Shown here piece by piece: positions 49,359 to 61,990 of a stretch of DNA of 64,000 nt (positions within the stretch are counted from its first letter, which is position 1; every line of letters begins with the position of its first letter). Location: positions 68,982,371 through 69,046,370 of the forward strand of contig CM048842.1 in the NCBI GenBank assembly GCA_026545765.1. The letters run 5' to 3'. The notes under the pieces were generated by a model that saw nothing but the letters and a program-made list of their open reading frames with translations, was not told the origin of the DNA and ran no database searches. Source of the DNA: Plantago major. Lineage: Eukaryota; Streptophyta; Magnoliopsida; Lamiales; Plantaginaceae. Made by a program: the position numbers and the translations under genes.

Positions 49359-50419
49359 TGTTAGAACTTAAGGACCGGGATTGGTACTTCTGGACAGTTT
49401 TGAACGATGTTGACTATTGATGTTGAGTCAACACCGTTACGACAACAGTGAACAGTGTTCAACTAAACTACGACAACAGTGAACTGTGATCGACAAAACT
49501 CAGTAAAGTGCAGCGGAATAAAACTGAACACAAAATTAATCAAGCCGGTATAAAAAGATACCGACGGTGCCGTAGGCAAAATTTCTACTAGATATGAAAA
49601 GTAGAATTACAAAAAGAAGTTTAAATCAATCACAGACGATTGATTAAACTTACAGAAAACTAGACCTAGAACAGACAAGAAAAACCTATTCTAGTTCAAT
49701 GATACTAGAGTAATTCTCAATCTTTAGAGAACACTCACAAGTAACACCGAAATAAAAGTCTAGTAAAGCAAGACGCCTAAAACATATAATGTTCTCTTTT
49801 TGTTCTTGACATCTGCACCTGCATTGTCTTGTTCTTCCAATATATATAGAGTCCAGGAATCGATCTCATGGAAGAATCAAGCCCAAGTCGAAACCTGCTG
49901 GGTTTCTCTCATAAGGAAACCGCCTTCTCTTGTGTTCATCAGTATAAGGAGTCTTCTATATGTCAATCTCTTTTAAATCTCTTCTTTCCTTATAGAATCA
50001 AACTCTTCCTTAAACATTAGGCAGCACGACTTCCTTCTTCTTTGCGTTCTGTATTGACAGAAGAAGAACGCTGATCCTATTCCTTCTTTACGTTTTCTTC
50101 CAGAAGGAAATCTTCCTTATTTGGATATCTCAAGATCTTTATTTCCTTCTTTCTCTCCAAGTGTCCATGCCTTCACCAATTCTTTCCTGCGCCTAGCTCT
50201 TTCCAAACCACGTTTGGATTCTTTCCAGCTCTTCCAGATTGCGTTGGGTTTCTTCCTTGAGGCCCAAGCTAACCAATCTTGATCCATTAACTTATGTTGT
50301 AGCCCAACTTGTTATTTCCTACAAAATATCCATAGAATAACAACTACAATTGTCGAACCGGTTAATAAACCAAGAAAGACCGAATTAACAAAACAAGTGC
50401 AATATAAATTGCACTTTCA
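49359..50419 (-). repeat. 3' LTR of element Y
   Basis: Plus-strand ends are TGTTAGAACTTAAGG and GCACTTTCA. A minus-strand TATA-like TCTATATATATTGG lies near 49840-49853. Confidence 0.93.
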
Positions 50420-50430
50420 ATCTCCCCCTT

Positions 50431-51990
50431 AATTCTTGCCTTTCTTCACAAAAACCTGAAAGCAATTAGTAGGAAAATACAAGGCAATATCAAGCAACTC
50501 CCCCTTGCTCCAATAACTCCCCCTTAATACAAAAAAAAAACCAAGAGTACAAACATTCTCCCCCTTTTTTGTGAGGAAAGAAAGAAAACTGAGTTCTTTT
50601 TAAAAAAAAACTTCACCATCTTGGTAATATGTTGAGGACCTGTAGACAAAGTACTAATGCAGAGAAACGATGTTGACTCAACATTGTAGTCAACACTGGC
50701 AAAGGAAGTAGCAACAGTAGGAATAGAGGTCGGATCAGCTGGAGGACAGTAATCAGGAATAGAGGTTGGATCAGCTGGAGGGCAGTGTTAGGACAAGAGT
50801 GGATGGTCATGAACACAACTTACAAAATAAGTCATAATGGGTGTTGTTGGGTTTGCTTCAAGGTAGATTCCTGCAGATATATATATCAAAGCAACGAAAA
50901 ACTGTGCACAACTGTTAATTAAAGATTAAAGTCGCAAGTAAAACAGTTATCCGTCAAGTCAAAGTAATCAGATAAATAGATAAACCCTAGGGAGGTTGAC
51001 CAAAAATCTTGATTTTAAAGAAAATGACTTGAAATGCAAGAACTTGAATGCAGAAACCCAAAAACCCCAAGGAAACAACACCTAGACTTACTCCCCCTCA
51101 AACCCAAGAACACAGAACAAAAAAACACAAAAATAAATGAAAACACAGCAATTAAGCAAACAGTACTTCATGCACAGTCAATGTTGACCTGAATGTTGAC
51201 TCAACATTGATGACAACATCGGGAAATCAGACCACTCTTAATGTAAGTCAGCCAGGAAACCAAGTCTCAAGATGTGCAGATTCGATTAACACCACTGATG
51301 CTGCAGGCAAAACAGAAAGAGAAAGAAATACCAAAGAAACACACCCAACATTGTCTCAAAAAGTAAATTGAACAATTAGCATAAGTTTGAGTGGGGGTGA
51401 CCATGAGACCGTGAACCATGTCAAATAATTGGAACACGTCTGAATCCGCTCCAAAGCCGAAGCCTATGCGGAGTTAGGCAAACACACGTCTCATGGCATA
51501 AAGATTACTCATTTGACCACATTGGGTAATTTGGTACTTAGAAAGTGAACCAGCGGCATTATGAGAATCGGCACTTTTGTGCGTGTCAGTTTCCAGTACA
51601 GGCCATCAACCCTCACGACATATGACACATTGGCCACGTCGATATCTGACGATGTTGAAACACCGCCAACACGATCCTCGACGGAAACACTTCGAGCCCT
51701 TTTTATCATAATTCATTAGATTTATTAAGCATAAAGGACAGGAGGCAACATAAAGTGCGAGTCAAGGTATAAATAAAAATAGCCAAAAAGTAGCAAAAGA
51801 GGGTTTTACATAAAGCAAACACACATGAGACTCGATACCTTTCAACCTTGGTTTCAAACAGCCTTTCAAACCCTAAGCATCACCACTGTAAGCTACAAAC
51901 CAAGAACAACCATAGACCGGTCACAGGAAGCAGAGCACGACGTAAAACACAGTAGAACTAAAAGGCAAAAAGAAAACAGCATCACTTATT
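50431..51990. other. 3' non-coding part of element Y
   Basis: It lies between the end of pol and the 3' LTR on the minus strand. No conserved protein is seen. It contains a short direct repeat (GAATAGAGGT[C/T]GGATCAGCTGGAG, near 50720-50780) and many GTTGACTCAACATTG words, which also recur elsewhere in Y. Confidence 0.6.
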
Positions 51991-52301
51991 CTAATTTTCC
52001 AATGTTGACCGTGATGTTGAGTCAACATTGGTACTCAACAATGACAATAACAGAGAGCACAGACCAAGAGATCTTTGAAGACTGAAGAATCTCTCACTAT
52101 CTAAGGGTTTGGTAAAAATATCTGCAAGTTGATTTGTTGTGTCTATGTGTTCTATGTCAATCACTTGCTTATTGACCAAGTCCCTAAGGAAATGATGCCT
52201 AATATCTAAGTGCTTAGTGCGAGAGTGCTGAACAGGGTTCTTAGAAATATGTATGGCACTAAGGTTGTCACAGAACATCAAAAGGGTAGCACTTTGTAGT
52301 C
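51991..52301 (-). pseudogene. RNase H end of element Y (fossil)
   Basis: The CDNLSAIHISKNPVQHSRTKHLDIRHHFLRD text (shown in parts: CDNLSAIHI, HSRTKHLDI, TNQLADIFTKPL) is the classic end of copia pol. It is the continuation of the stretch that stops at 54013, separated from it by the solo LTR. Confidence 0.85.
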
Positions 52302-54012
52302 TGTTAGGAAATTTGTTAGATATTTTGTTAGAAATATCTGTTTAGATTTTGATCAGCAACATGATGACTTATCGTAGTCTCAGAAAGGTGATTAGTACTC
52401 TTGGTTCACTTGAACATTGTAAAAGAGGAAACCCACTAAGTATGATAGTCTAGCTAATCTTGTATAGGATGTTAGGTCTCAAAATGTAATTTTTATTTTA
52501 TGAAGAGAAGACCAAGAAGAAGACATCTAAGCAGAACAAGCTCAACGACATTGAAGATTTGAAGAAACTGCACAAGATTACTGAAACAGTTTTTCAGATA
52601 CCTTAGCCAGATATCTTGAAGACACAAATAGTTTTTAAACAAACTGTGTCACAAGAGATATCTGAGAAATGAAAGGTCTATCTGAAAACAAGGAAAGTGT
52701 CCACAAATATCTATTCTCAGATACCTTGAGCATTAACCACATTTCTGAAAAAGAAATATATATATTGCAAACAAAGATGTTTCAATAAAAGAGGTATCTG
52801 AAGATTGAAAGATAATGGCGTGCAAAGAATCAGATAATACTAGCTTCTGATACAAAGCATAGTTCCGTTGACACTACAGGACAAAAAGTATAGTACAATG
52901 CATTTAATACACGGACAGAGATGTCTGAACAAAAGCAACGGCAGCTTCTGAAGAAGAAGACAAAACACCTTTCTGATTATACGAGATATCAATAGTTTGA
53001 ATTTGAGCCTAACGGATACTATTCAAACGGCACTCAAATTCATCTATAAATATCAACACTTAGACTGCTTGAGAAGACACTGACGACGCTGAAACACAGA
53101 ACTTACTGAACATCTTACTCTCTCAAAGCAAATTACTTATCCTCAAAGCTTTCTGTTGTGACCAAAGCTTTTGATCTTGAGTAACACTAAAGTTCTAAGT
53201 GTCCTGATCCTAAACAAGCATAGCTATATGTGAAAGAGTTGAAACGAAAGATCAAGTATCTGAGATTCATTCTCTTAAACACTTATCTAAGACTTGGGTC
53301 AGTAAAAAGAACAAAATACCATACATTGAAAAGTGTATTAAGTATAATTGATTCACAGAGCTATCTGAATAACTGAATAAGTTATTAAAGAAGCTCATCT
53401 GACAACTCAAACCGAAACCAACACCATAACTGGCGTGGAGTACAGGAAGTACTTAGTTTGGAAAATCAGGGAATAACTCCAAGGTTACCGGAGTATAGGA
53501 AGTACTTGATTTGGGAAACTAAGGAATAACTCCAAGGTTATTGAGTATAGGAAGTACTTAGCTTGGGAAGCTAGGGAATAACTCAAAATGGTTTCGATGC
53601 AGAAGTACTTGGAGAAAAAGGGAACAACTCAGGGGGAACATTTGGTTGGGAACCATTTGTTTAAAGGAATCTTAGAATAGGATTTTTGTAAGGAGAACTC
53701 AATTATCTATTCTAGTGTATTCTAGGTCTCTGGAAGACCGAAGTGGATTAGTTGGAGGATTACGCCACCTCCAGATACCACTATACTTGCTGTGTTATTT
53801 ACCTTTCTGTATTTACATTTCAGCAACACACACACACACTTTAACTGTTTCTGCACTTATCTATCTTAAGTCTTCCGCGCTCTGATTCTAAGTATCAGAT
53901 ATATACTCAGATATCTGAGAAATAGTTTTTATCGACAAAAGTTTTAAAAGACTATTCACCCCCCCCCCCCCCCCCCCTTCAGTATTTTACTTTGCCGTTA
54001 TCTGGACCAACA
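52302..54012 (+). mobile_element. Solo LTR of the X family, opposite orientation, inside element Y
   Basis: It begins TGTTAGGAAATTTGTTAG and ends TCTGGACCAACA. TAGTC (52297-52301) and TAGAC (54013-54017) form a target duplication with one change. A 19-base C run lies at 53959-53977 and a plus-strand TATA (CTATAAATATCAAC) near 53044. The copia pol text resumes on either side of it, showing a clean insertion. Confidence 0.88.
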
Positions 54013-54019
54013 TAGACCA

Positions 54020-55801
54020 TAGTCATGCAACATATTTTTCAACCAAACTAGTTGAGACACACAACTCCCAGCTGCTACATATTCAGATTCAGGAGTCGAA
54101 AGTGTCACATAATTCTGTTTCTTGCTATACCAAGACACTAAATTAGAACCAAGATAAAAGCAACCTCCACTAGTGGATATTCTATCATCTAGATCACCAG
54201 CCCAATCAGAATCACTAAATCCCATCAGATCAGTGTTTGTATCACATGCAAGCCATAATCCAAAATTAATAGTTCCTGATATATATCTGAGAATTCTCGT
54301 AACAACAGTTAAATGGGGGTTTTTAAGGTTGGACTGATACCTGGCACACATACACACAGAGAACATGATGTCAGAACGGCTGGCTGAAAGATATAGAAGG
54401 CTGCTGGTCATTGATCTATACAATGTTGGGTCAACATCCTTGCCAACATTGATTCTGCCCAGCTTCAGAGAGGTACCCATAAGTGTAATGCATGGTTTAG
54501 AGTTCTCCAGGACATGAAAGAAGCTGAGTTCACCAATCATATTAATCTCAAAGGTACCCGTCACAGTTTGCACAAACTGATGTACTATGGAAAGATTAGT
54601 CAAGTCAATCACAATATAATCTTCTTTTGCACAATTGCAATTGTGGGGATCAACCACCACGTAGCAGTTGTCAGGAGACCTGGTACCTGTCATATGTCTT
54701 GAACATCTGCTATCAAAGTACCATTTACCTGCATTGTTAGGAGAGGTAGCAACAGAAAAAGCAACATTACAGACAATCTTTTCCCTAGGAGCCCAAACTC
54801 TCTTATACTTTTCTCTAAAGTTTTTCCAGTTCGATGGGTTTACCATTACGGGCGGTGACAATGAAGCGCTTTAGAAGCAGACTTTACGGTAATGTACAAT
54901 GTTGATGTCGATGTTGACTCAACAGTGCTCAACATTAGATTTTTCATTCGCTTAACAGAGCAACCACGAGGCATTTTGGACCAGACACTTTAGATTTTTC
55001 GGCTTTTGAAACTGACATATTCGATGCTGACTCAACCACATGTTTTTCTATCTTACCCTTTTTCAGATCTCTTAGATAAGCAAAGCAGTGGGGTTTTATG
55101 TGACCAGTCTTAAGGCAATAATGACACACACAGGTCTTTTTGGTTCCTTCCACAACCTCACCCTTTTCTTTGACAAAGACAGGAGCATCGATAAGTTCTG
55201 AAAGAGGTTTGACTTTTTGCATAGCATCAATCCAGTTGTCATCTTTTAAAGCTTCTTTTACATTCTTAGGTTCAGTGAGAGAGACAAAACAAGAGGAACT
55301 TACAGATTGGTAGATTGTTGCATATCTTACCATGTCCTTGTAGTTTTTCTGGGTGTTTCCTCTTAAGGTCATTCTTCCACTGGTGCTTCCGATGACTTGA
55401 GAACTTGTAATATCTTTACGAATCCTAGGAGGAGGCTATCTTCTGGCTTTATCCAAAGGATTAGTCTGAGGTTCAGGTTCATGTTCCAGATCAGGTTCAT
55501 CTTCTTTTTCAGAGACAGAGTCATCTGATGAACTTTCTGCCCCTGTTGTTGGGCGCAATGTTGAGTCAACACTGTGATCAACATCGATCACTTCTTCTCT
55601 GACTGCAACTAGGGGAACTGATTCAGTTTCTGCATCAGGTTCAGTACCTGTCTCATCCTTTTCAAGTTCTGCATCTTTCAGTTTCAGCTCTTCCACCATA
55701 TGTTCGTCAGTGAACTCTTCTTCAAAGGGACAATCTACAAATAAATCAACTGAGCCATGCAAACAGTAAATGTTAGTAGACACAGAGTTTTCAGAGTCCA
55801 A
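54020..55801 (-). pseudogene. Protease-like and reverse transcriptase/RNase H parts of element Y (fossil)
   Basis: Minus-strand parts in order: an acidic Glu/Asp/Ser-rich stretch (55440-55800), a second zinc knuckle (CHYCLKTGHIKPHC near 55090-55140), a protease-type WYFDSRCSRHMTG segment (near 54680-54720), and the copia reverse transcriptase/RNase H end (PTLYRSMTSSLLYLSASRSDI, GFSDSDWAGDLDDR, ESEYVAAGSCVSQLVW). The region is broken. Confidence 0.82.
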
Positions 55802-55839
55802 AGATTTATCATGGAATATCTCTTCATAGTTCTGTGAGT

Positions 55840-56981
55840 CATCATAATCAAAGAAGAGTTTTCATTGTTGACCGAACATCGATTTCCAACATCGTCCAGA
55901 ACAGAGGACAGAGCTGTAACACGACCTTCTGTAGTATCAGCTTCCTGTTCATCACCTGAATCATCACTAAGACAAGCAAAAAACGTTTTTCCCTTCTTAC
56001 GAAGAGTGTTAGCACATTCATTCTAAAAGTGACCCCATCCTTGACATTCAAAACATCTAACTTTGTCTAGTCGTTTAGAATTAAACCCAGGAAGCTCTAT
56101 GGCCTTATTGAACTTGCCAGCAGCCTTAGGATTACTCGGGGAGGCATTGTTAGAATTCTTCCTAAAGCTGGTTTTGTTGAACTTTCTAAGCAACTTAGTA
56201 TAAGCTTTACCAAAGGCTTCTTCAGTCATCTCATCAGACTCATCACTACTGCTTTCAGACTCAGAGATTTTTGATTTTGAGTGAAGATACATACTAAGGC
56301 TTTTCGTACCTTTGCGCTCATTCTGTTGGAGCTAAAAAAATTTCAAATTGTTCATCACGGTATGAAAATCCATAGTAGCCAGGTTTTGAGTATCTTCCAA
56401 AACTTCGTTTTATATCAAATTTTGAAGAAAGAGTACGAACAGCTTTGAAAATCAGTTGCTTATTAGACATAGCATCACCTAGCAGTTGAATATCATTTGA
56501 AATAGTGAGCAGTTTATCAAAATAAGAATAAATGGTTTCTTCTTCTGCCATTCTCAAGTTTTCAAATTTTGACCAAAGCAGTTGAAGTTTAGTTTGCTTA
56601 ATACTGCTATCACCTTCACAATGATTTTGCAACAAATCCCAAGCTTGTTTAGCAGTAGCAATTCTGAATGAGCTTAAACATATGTGGATCAATATGCGAA
56701 AAAATAGCATTCAAAGCTTTTTCATTGTAAGAGCTAGCAAGAAAATCATCACCTAACCATTGAGCTTCTGGTTTAGGAACGACATCTCCATCAGCGTCTG
56801 GTCCTATGGTAGGCCACACATAGCCTTCAAGAACAGATTTCCATGCACGTCCTTCAATGGATTTGATATACGTTCTGATCCGTATTTTCCAGTAGTGGTA
56901 GTTCGACCCATCTAGCACAGGTGGCCTGTTGACACTTGAATTGACAGCGTCCATTGTAGTAGTACCAAATCCAGACACCAA
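55840..56981 (-). pseudogene. Gag region of element Y (fossil)
   Basis: The start carries RPPVLDGSNYHYWKIR, the copia Gag N-terminal signature, followed by the UBN2-like central part (AKQAWDLLQNHCEGD, EEETIYSYFDKL). Next is a CFECQGWGHF zinc-knuckle beginning near 56023-56060. The family forms the particle shell. The region is broken. Confidence 0.85.
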
Positions 56982-57010
56982 TTAATTAGGTGTCTGGCTC
57001 TGATGCCACT

Positions 57011-58083
57011 TGTTAGAACTTAAGGACCAGGATTGGTACTTCTGGACAGTTTTGAACGATGTAGACTATTGATGTTGAATCAACACCGTTACGACAACAG
57101 TGAACAGTGTTCAACTAAACTACGACAACAGTGAACTGTGATCGACAAAACTCAGTAAAGTGCAGCGGAATAAAACTGAACACAAAATTAATCAAGCCGG
57201 TATAAAAAGATACCGACGGTGCCGTAGGCAAAATTTCTACTAGATATGAAAAGTAGAATTACAAAAGGAAGTTTAAATCAATCACAGATGATTAATTAAA
57301 CTTACGGAAAACTAGACCTAGAACAGACAAGAAAAACCTATTCTAGTTCAATGATATTAGAGTAATTCTCAATTTTAGAGAACACTCACAAGTAACACCG
57401 AAATAAAAGTCTAGTAAAGCAAGACGCCTAAAACATATAATGTTCTCTTTTTGTTCTTGACATCTGCACCTGCATTGTCTTGTTCTTCCAATATATATAG
57501 AGTCCAGGAATCGATCTCATGGAAGAATCAAGCCCAAGTCGAAACCTGCTGGGTTTCTCTCATAAGGAAACTGCCTTCTCTTGTGTTCATCAGTATAAGG
57601 AGTCTTCTATATGTCAATCTCTTTTAAATCTCATCTTTCCTTATAGCATCAAACTCTTCCTTAAGCATTAGGCAGCACGGCTTCCTTCTTCTTTGCGTTC
57701 GGTATTGACAGAAGAAGAACGCTGATCCTATTCCTTCTTTACGTTTTCTTCCAGAAGGAAATCTTCCTTATTTGGATATCTCAAGATCTTTATTTCCTTC
57801 TTTCTCTCCAAGTGTCCATGCCTTCACCAATTCTTTCCTTATACAATATCCTGCACCTAGCTCTTTCCAAACCACGTTTGGATTCTTTCCAGTTCTTCCA
57901 GATTGCGTTGGGTTTCTTCCTTGAGGCCCAAGCTAACCAATCTTGATCCATTAAATTATGTTGTAGCCTAACTTGTTATTTCCTACAAAATATCCATAGA
58001 AAAACAACTACAATTGTCGAACCGGTTAATAAACGAAGAAAGGCCGAATTAACAAAACAAGTGCAATATAAATTGCACTTTCA
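57011..58083 (-). repeat. 5' LTR of element Y
   Basis: It has the same ends as the partner at 49359-50419 and is nearly identical. It is next to the primer-binding site on the minus strand. Confidence 0.93.
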
Positions 58084-58112
58084 GACACTGTTTCAGGGCC
58101 TTCAAAAACACA

Positions 58113-59418
58113 GGCGTAATCCTTCAACTAATCCACTTCGGCCTTTCTCAGATCTAGAATCCACTAAGACAGATAATTGAGGTAACCTTACAAGTATCTT
58201 CTCTCGATTCCTAAATACACTAGGTTCCCAACCAAGTGTTCCCCCTGAGTTATTCCCCGGCTTTCTCAGCCAAGTACTTCCTGTACTCAGAAACCTTTTT
58301 CCTGGAGTTGTTCCTTAGTTTCCCAAACTAAGTACTTCCTATACTCCACGCCTTTTGGTGTATAGTTTAGGTTTGTTTGTCAGGTGAGCTTCTTTAATAA
58401 CTTATTCAGTTATGCAGATAGCTCTGAGAATCAAGTATACTTAATACACTTTACAATGTATGGTATCTTGTTCTTTACTGACCCAAGTCTATGATAAGTG
58501 TTCAAGAGAATGAATCTCAGATATGAAATCTTAATTCAACTCTTTCACAAATAAAAATGCTTGTTAAGGATCAGGACACTTAGAACTTTTGTGCTACTTA
58601 GAATCAAGAGCTTTGGTCGCAACAGAAAGCTTGAAGATAAGTAGTATGCTTGAGAGAGCTTGTGTGAGTATTCAGTGTTCTTGGTGTATGTTCTGTGTGT
58701 GTTCTCAAGCATTCTAAGTGTTGATATTTATAGATGAATTTAAGTGCCGTTTGAATAGTATCCGTTAGACTTAAATCAAATTCAAACTATTGATATCTGA
58801 GTATAGTATTGTTGCACGTTTGTCTTCTTCTTCAGAGACTACCGTTTTTGTTCAGACATTTCTGTCCGCGCATTTAATGCACTGTACTATACTTTGTCCT
58901 GTAGTGCCAACGGAACTATGCATGCTTTCTGAAGCTTTGCACGTCCTTTTCCAGAGACTATTACAACTCCAGATACCGCTTGTTAAAAATATATTGTTTC
59001 CTGGAAACATAATCTTTATCCAAGGTATCTGAGTGTAGATATATGTGGGCACTTTCCTCGTTTTCAGAAACCTTGCATTCTCAGATATCTTTTGCAACAC
59101 TGTTTATTGAAAAACACTTGTTTCTTTGAGATATCTGGACATATGTATCTGATAAGATTTGTCTTCAGCAAACTTGAGCAGTTTTCAAATCTTCAAATCC
59201 GTTGAATTTCTCCTGCTGGATGCCTTCTTCTTGGTCTTCTTCAGAGAGATAAAAAATACATTCAGAGACCTAACATCCTATACATGATTTGCTAGACTAT
59301 CATACTTAGTGAGTTTCCTCTTTTACAGTGTTCAAGTGAACCAAGAGTACTAACCACCTTTTTGAGCTAAGATAAGTCATTAGGTTGCTAATCAAAATCT
59401 AAACAGATATTCCTAACA
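58113..59418 (-). repeat. Right-hand LTR segment of element X
   Basis: It is closely similar to 40733-42036 and ends CCTAACA next to the target copy ATTTG (59419-59423). It contains the same minus-strand TATA (near 58720-58735). It pairs with the left LTR to frame X. Confidence 0.82.
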
Positions 59419-59586
59419 ATTTGAATATACTCGAGAAGTACTCATTAAGCACATCACCCATATGTTGTTCATCACGTCCCATCATTAGTACGCAGCCCCT
59501 GAATACCATTAATACGAGCACGTCGAGTTGCTTGTGAATGAAAGGATCTCTTATTCTTATCTCCCTCAGCCAACCATTGGATCCGC
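59419..59586 (-). mobile_element. L1-type LINE, middle fragment
   Basis: On the minus strand it reads IQWLAEGDKNKRSFHSQATR and later RINGIQGL, the linker between endonuclease and reverse transcriptase in plant L1 ORF2. It is bounded by the target copies of the solo LTR (right) and element X (left), so it is part of the same LINE as 37551-40470 and 60963-63600. Confidence 0.85.
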
Positions 59587-60962
59587 TGATGAGACAATAT
59601 TCTAATGTCTCATTTGGTCCTTTTTAGCGGTCTTTTGTTAGTCTTTGACCTTAGTTTTATAGTGTTTTTGTACGTTTTTATGCTTTGGTACTTTGTTTGT
59701 GTATTGTAGGATTTTTTGTGTTATTTGGTCCCGAAGGTGAAAATCGGAGTGAAGACATTGGTTATAGATCTCTGAATGAAGAGTAATTGGGCAAAGACGG
59801 AAGTGGATTCGGAGTTCGGACGAAGAATTGAGAGGCGTTTTAGCGTGACTTGCAAAAGTGATGATTTACGGAGCAGTCTAGCTATTTTGGACATAACTCT
59901 CTCATATGAAGTCCGATTTACCTGATCTCGGTGGAGATGGAAAGACAATTCAAAGGGCTAAAACTTTCGTGCCAAAATCGTAGCCAAATTATTCCTAAAA
60001 AAAAAGATACAGACATCGCAAGTTGACTGTCATAAAGCATCTTCGCCGCGGCGAGACATTTAGGCGCGCCGCGGCGAGAGTTCCCGAGAGCTTATTTGCT
60101 GGGCGATTTTCTGGTCGAATTCTGCTAGGATTTTACTCGTTTTTTCTCCTTTAAATAGATTTCTTTCACCATAACTTCAAACATAACTCCGTTTACCCTA
60201 GATGTGCATAGGAAAAGCTCCTAGATTCAGACATTGACATTGAGACATCTTTGGAGCTTGGTTATTCATTGATTCTATACATCGGATTATTGGTATTGAT
60301 TTCTCTATTGCTTTTTTCTTTACAATTCGTTCTTTATCTCTATTGATTGAATTGTATGTTATTGCATGCGAGTTTCTCATCTATGTTTCATATGATCATT
60401 ACCATGAATCTTTGCATGCAATTCTCAAGTATGAGTAGCTAAACACCTTTGAATACGGTAGTATGTGAAGATTATGCATATTCGTTTTAGGGTTCTTCAA
60501 TCATTCATATAGGTCTGTCTTAGTTTGATATATTCGTAAAACCTTCAATCCAATAAGCTGAATTGAAATATTCTAATTTGTTTTGGTTAAGAATAAATCG
60601 ATTCCGACAAACTGACGATTTCTCTTATTCGATTTCTTCAAAGAACAACTTGGTTAAATTGAATGGATTGATTTCTGTACACCAACCGTGTGACAAGTAT
60701 GAATGATTACTCTAGATCGAATTAGCATAATTGGATCATCACTACCATGTTCGCTTTCTCTCTTTGTTTAAATCTATCTATTTACCTTACATTAATCTAG
60801 TTTAAGGGGTATAACAACATTCAAACCAATCTGTTTATCTCGAACAATTGTTCATTCTCAATTGTTGCATAAACGATTAATTCGCAGGAGCGATCTAAAG
60901 AGCTTATACAACTATTCTGTTTATTCTCTTAAGTTATTTTAGAGTATAATTTGAGCTCATCA
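59587..60962. mobile_element. Solo LTR-like insertion in the LINE
   Basis: The ends are TGATGAGAC...GAGCTCATCA, a TG...CA pair with short inverted repeats. The flanks TCCGC (59582-59586) and CCCGC (60963-60967) form a target duplication with one change. Removing it makes the LINE text continuous. The inside has no coding region and has the TTTGGTCCCGAAGG and CGCCGCGGCGAG words common in plant gypsy LTRs. The parent family is not in the window. Confidence 0.7.
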
Positions 60963-60967
60963 CCCGC

Positions 60968-61990
60968 GATCTTTGTTTCCACATTATTTCTTCCCTATCA
61001 CAATCTGCTCCAATTCTAACTTGAGATCCCTCTTCCGCCTCTTAACCTCTGATGTAAATTGTCTCCCTTTGAAATTAGCGAGCTGCTCCTGTAGCTTTAT
61101 GATCTGTTTGTTTACATTACCAAACTTCTGTTGATTCCACGAGATTAACCCCAACCGACAACTTGAAATATTAGCCAAAAGCCCCAAATCGGAATCCCAA
61201 TTCTCCTGAATCACACGAGCAAAATCAGCTGACTTAACCCACATAGATTTAAACCAGAATTGCTTCTGTTTTGGTCGATGGCGAGGAGAAGATGAAGATG
61301 GGTTTTCTGTTGTGAGCAACAAGGGCGAGTGGTCTGAATGGTTGGTGTGCAAATGTCTGACTTGTGCCCGTGGAAACATATTATTCCATCTAGCATTTGC
61401 TACCATCCGGTCCAACCGGGATTCAATTGTTCCTAGTGTCTCATGATTAGACCACGTGTATGGATAATCCGAAAATCCTAAATCAATCAACCCCGTATAA
61501 GAAAGTGCTTCCCGAAAATCCCTAAGTCGCCACTCTGGGGTACGGACACCACCCAACTTCTCATAATGCACTAAAACTTCAATAAAGTCGCCCGCACAAA
61601 TCCATTCACGACTTTAAATATCTCCCAAATGACGAAGAAGATTCCAAGTGCGTTTACGCTTTCCACGATTCAGCTCCCCATAAAAACCCGTAAAACGCCA
61701 AGTACTATTTTGACCACTCAAGACCACACATGCATCAATATGATTTTTAGAATAATTTTGAATAGTCACACAAACTTCTTTATCCCACAATAGCGCCAAA
61801 CCTCCCGAATAACCAATAGCTGCAACACTGAACCCAAATAAATTAAATTGTTGCTTCAACCTATCAATCCCACGATCATCCAGCTGTGTATCCATGAGAA
61901 AGATAAGTTTGGGGCCATACCGATGAATTAAATCGCCTAAAGCTCGAACTGTCCAAGGGTTCCCTAATCGACAGGGCTTCAGGATACGAA
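60968..61990 (-). pseudogene. L1-type LINE, endonuclease part of ORF2
   Basis: On the minus strand, the apurinic-type endonuclease reads from GNPWTVRALGDLIHRYGPKL (near 61930-61960) through GGLALLWDKEV, TGFYGELNRGKR, FSDYPYTWSNH, SRLDRMVAN and SDHSPLLL. The linker (FWFKSMWV..., LISWNQQKFGN) follows. These are the usual plant L1 endonuclease landmarks; SDHSPLLL carries the late catalytic Asp-His pair. The frame is interrupted near 61612 by a stop. The enzyme nicks target DNA for target-primed reverse transcription. Confidence 0.85.

Larger units (their letters stand above)
49359..58083 (-). mobile_element. Ty1/copia LTR retrotransposon Y (SIRE-like), broken, holding a solo LTR
   Basis: LTRs lie at 49359-50419 and 57011-58083. 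The perfect 5-base target duplication GACAC is at 49354-49358 and 58084-58088. On the minus strand a primer site TGGCATCAGAGC (56997-57008) follows the right LTR, and a purine run (50420-50430) precedes the left LTR. Gag, zinc knuckle, protease-like and reverse transcriptase/RNase H parts are seen on the minus strand. The WYFDSRCSRHMTG and RPPVLDGSNYHYWKIR segments resemble Sirevirus-type copia elements. The LTRs differ by roughly twenty bases by eye plus one 13-base indel, so this is a young insertion. The coding part is broken. Confidence 0.92.
40471..59418 (-). mobile_element. LTR retroelement X, non-autonomous-looking, interrupted by nested insertions; broken
   Basis: X starts at TGTTGGTCC (40471) and ends at CCTAACA (59418), with the 5-base target duplication ATTTG on both sides (40466-40470 and 59419-59423). 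The LINE sequence is continuous across the site once X is removed. The LTR at the left is 40471-42036. The LTR-like segment at the right is 58113-59418. A minus-strand purine run (42037-42051) beside the left LTR marks it as the 3' LTR, so X reads on the minus strand. Without the nested solo LTR (43649-45295) and element Y (49359-58083), about 5.7 kb of internal DNA remains. It carries open stretches of unknown type and no recognised gag or pol. Superfamily is not settled. A few breaks are visible. Confidence 0.8.
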
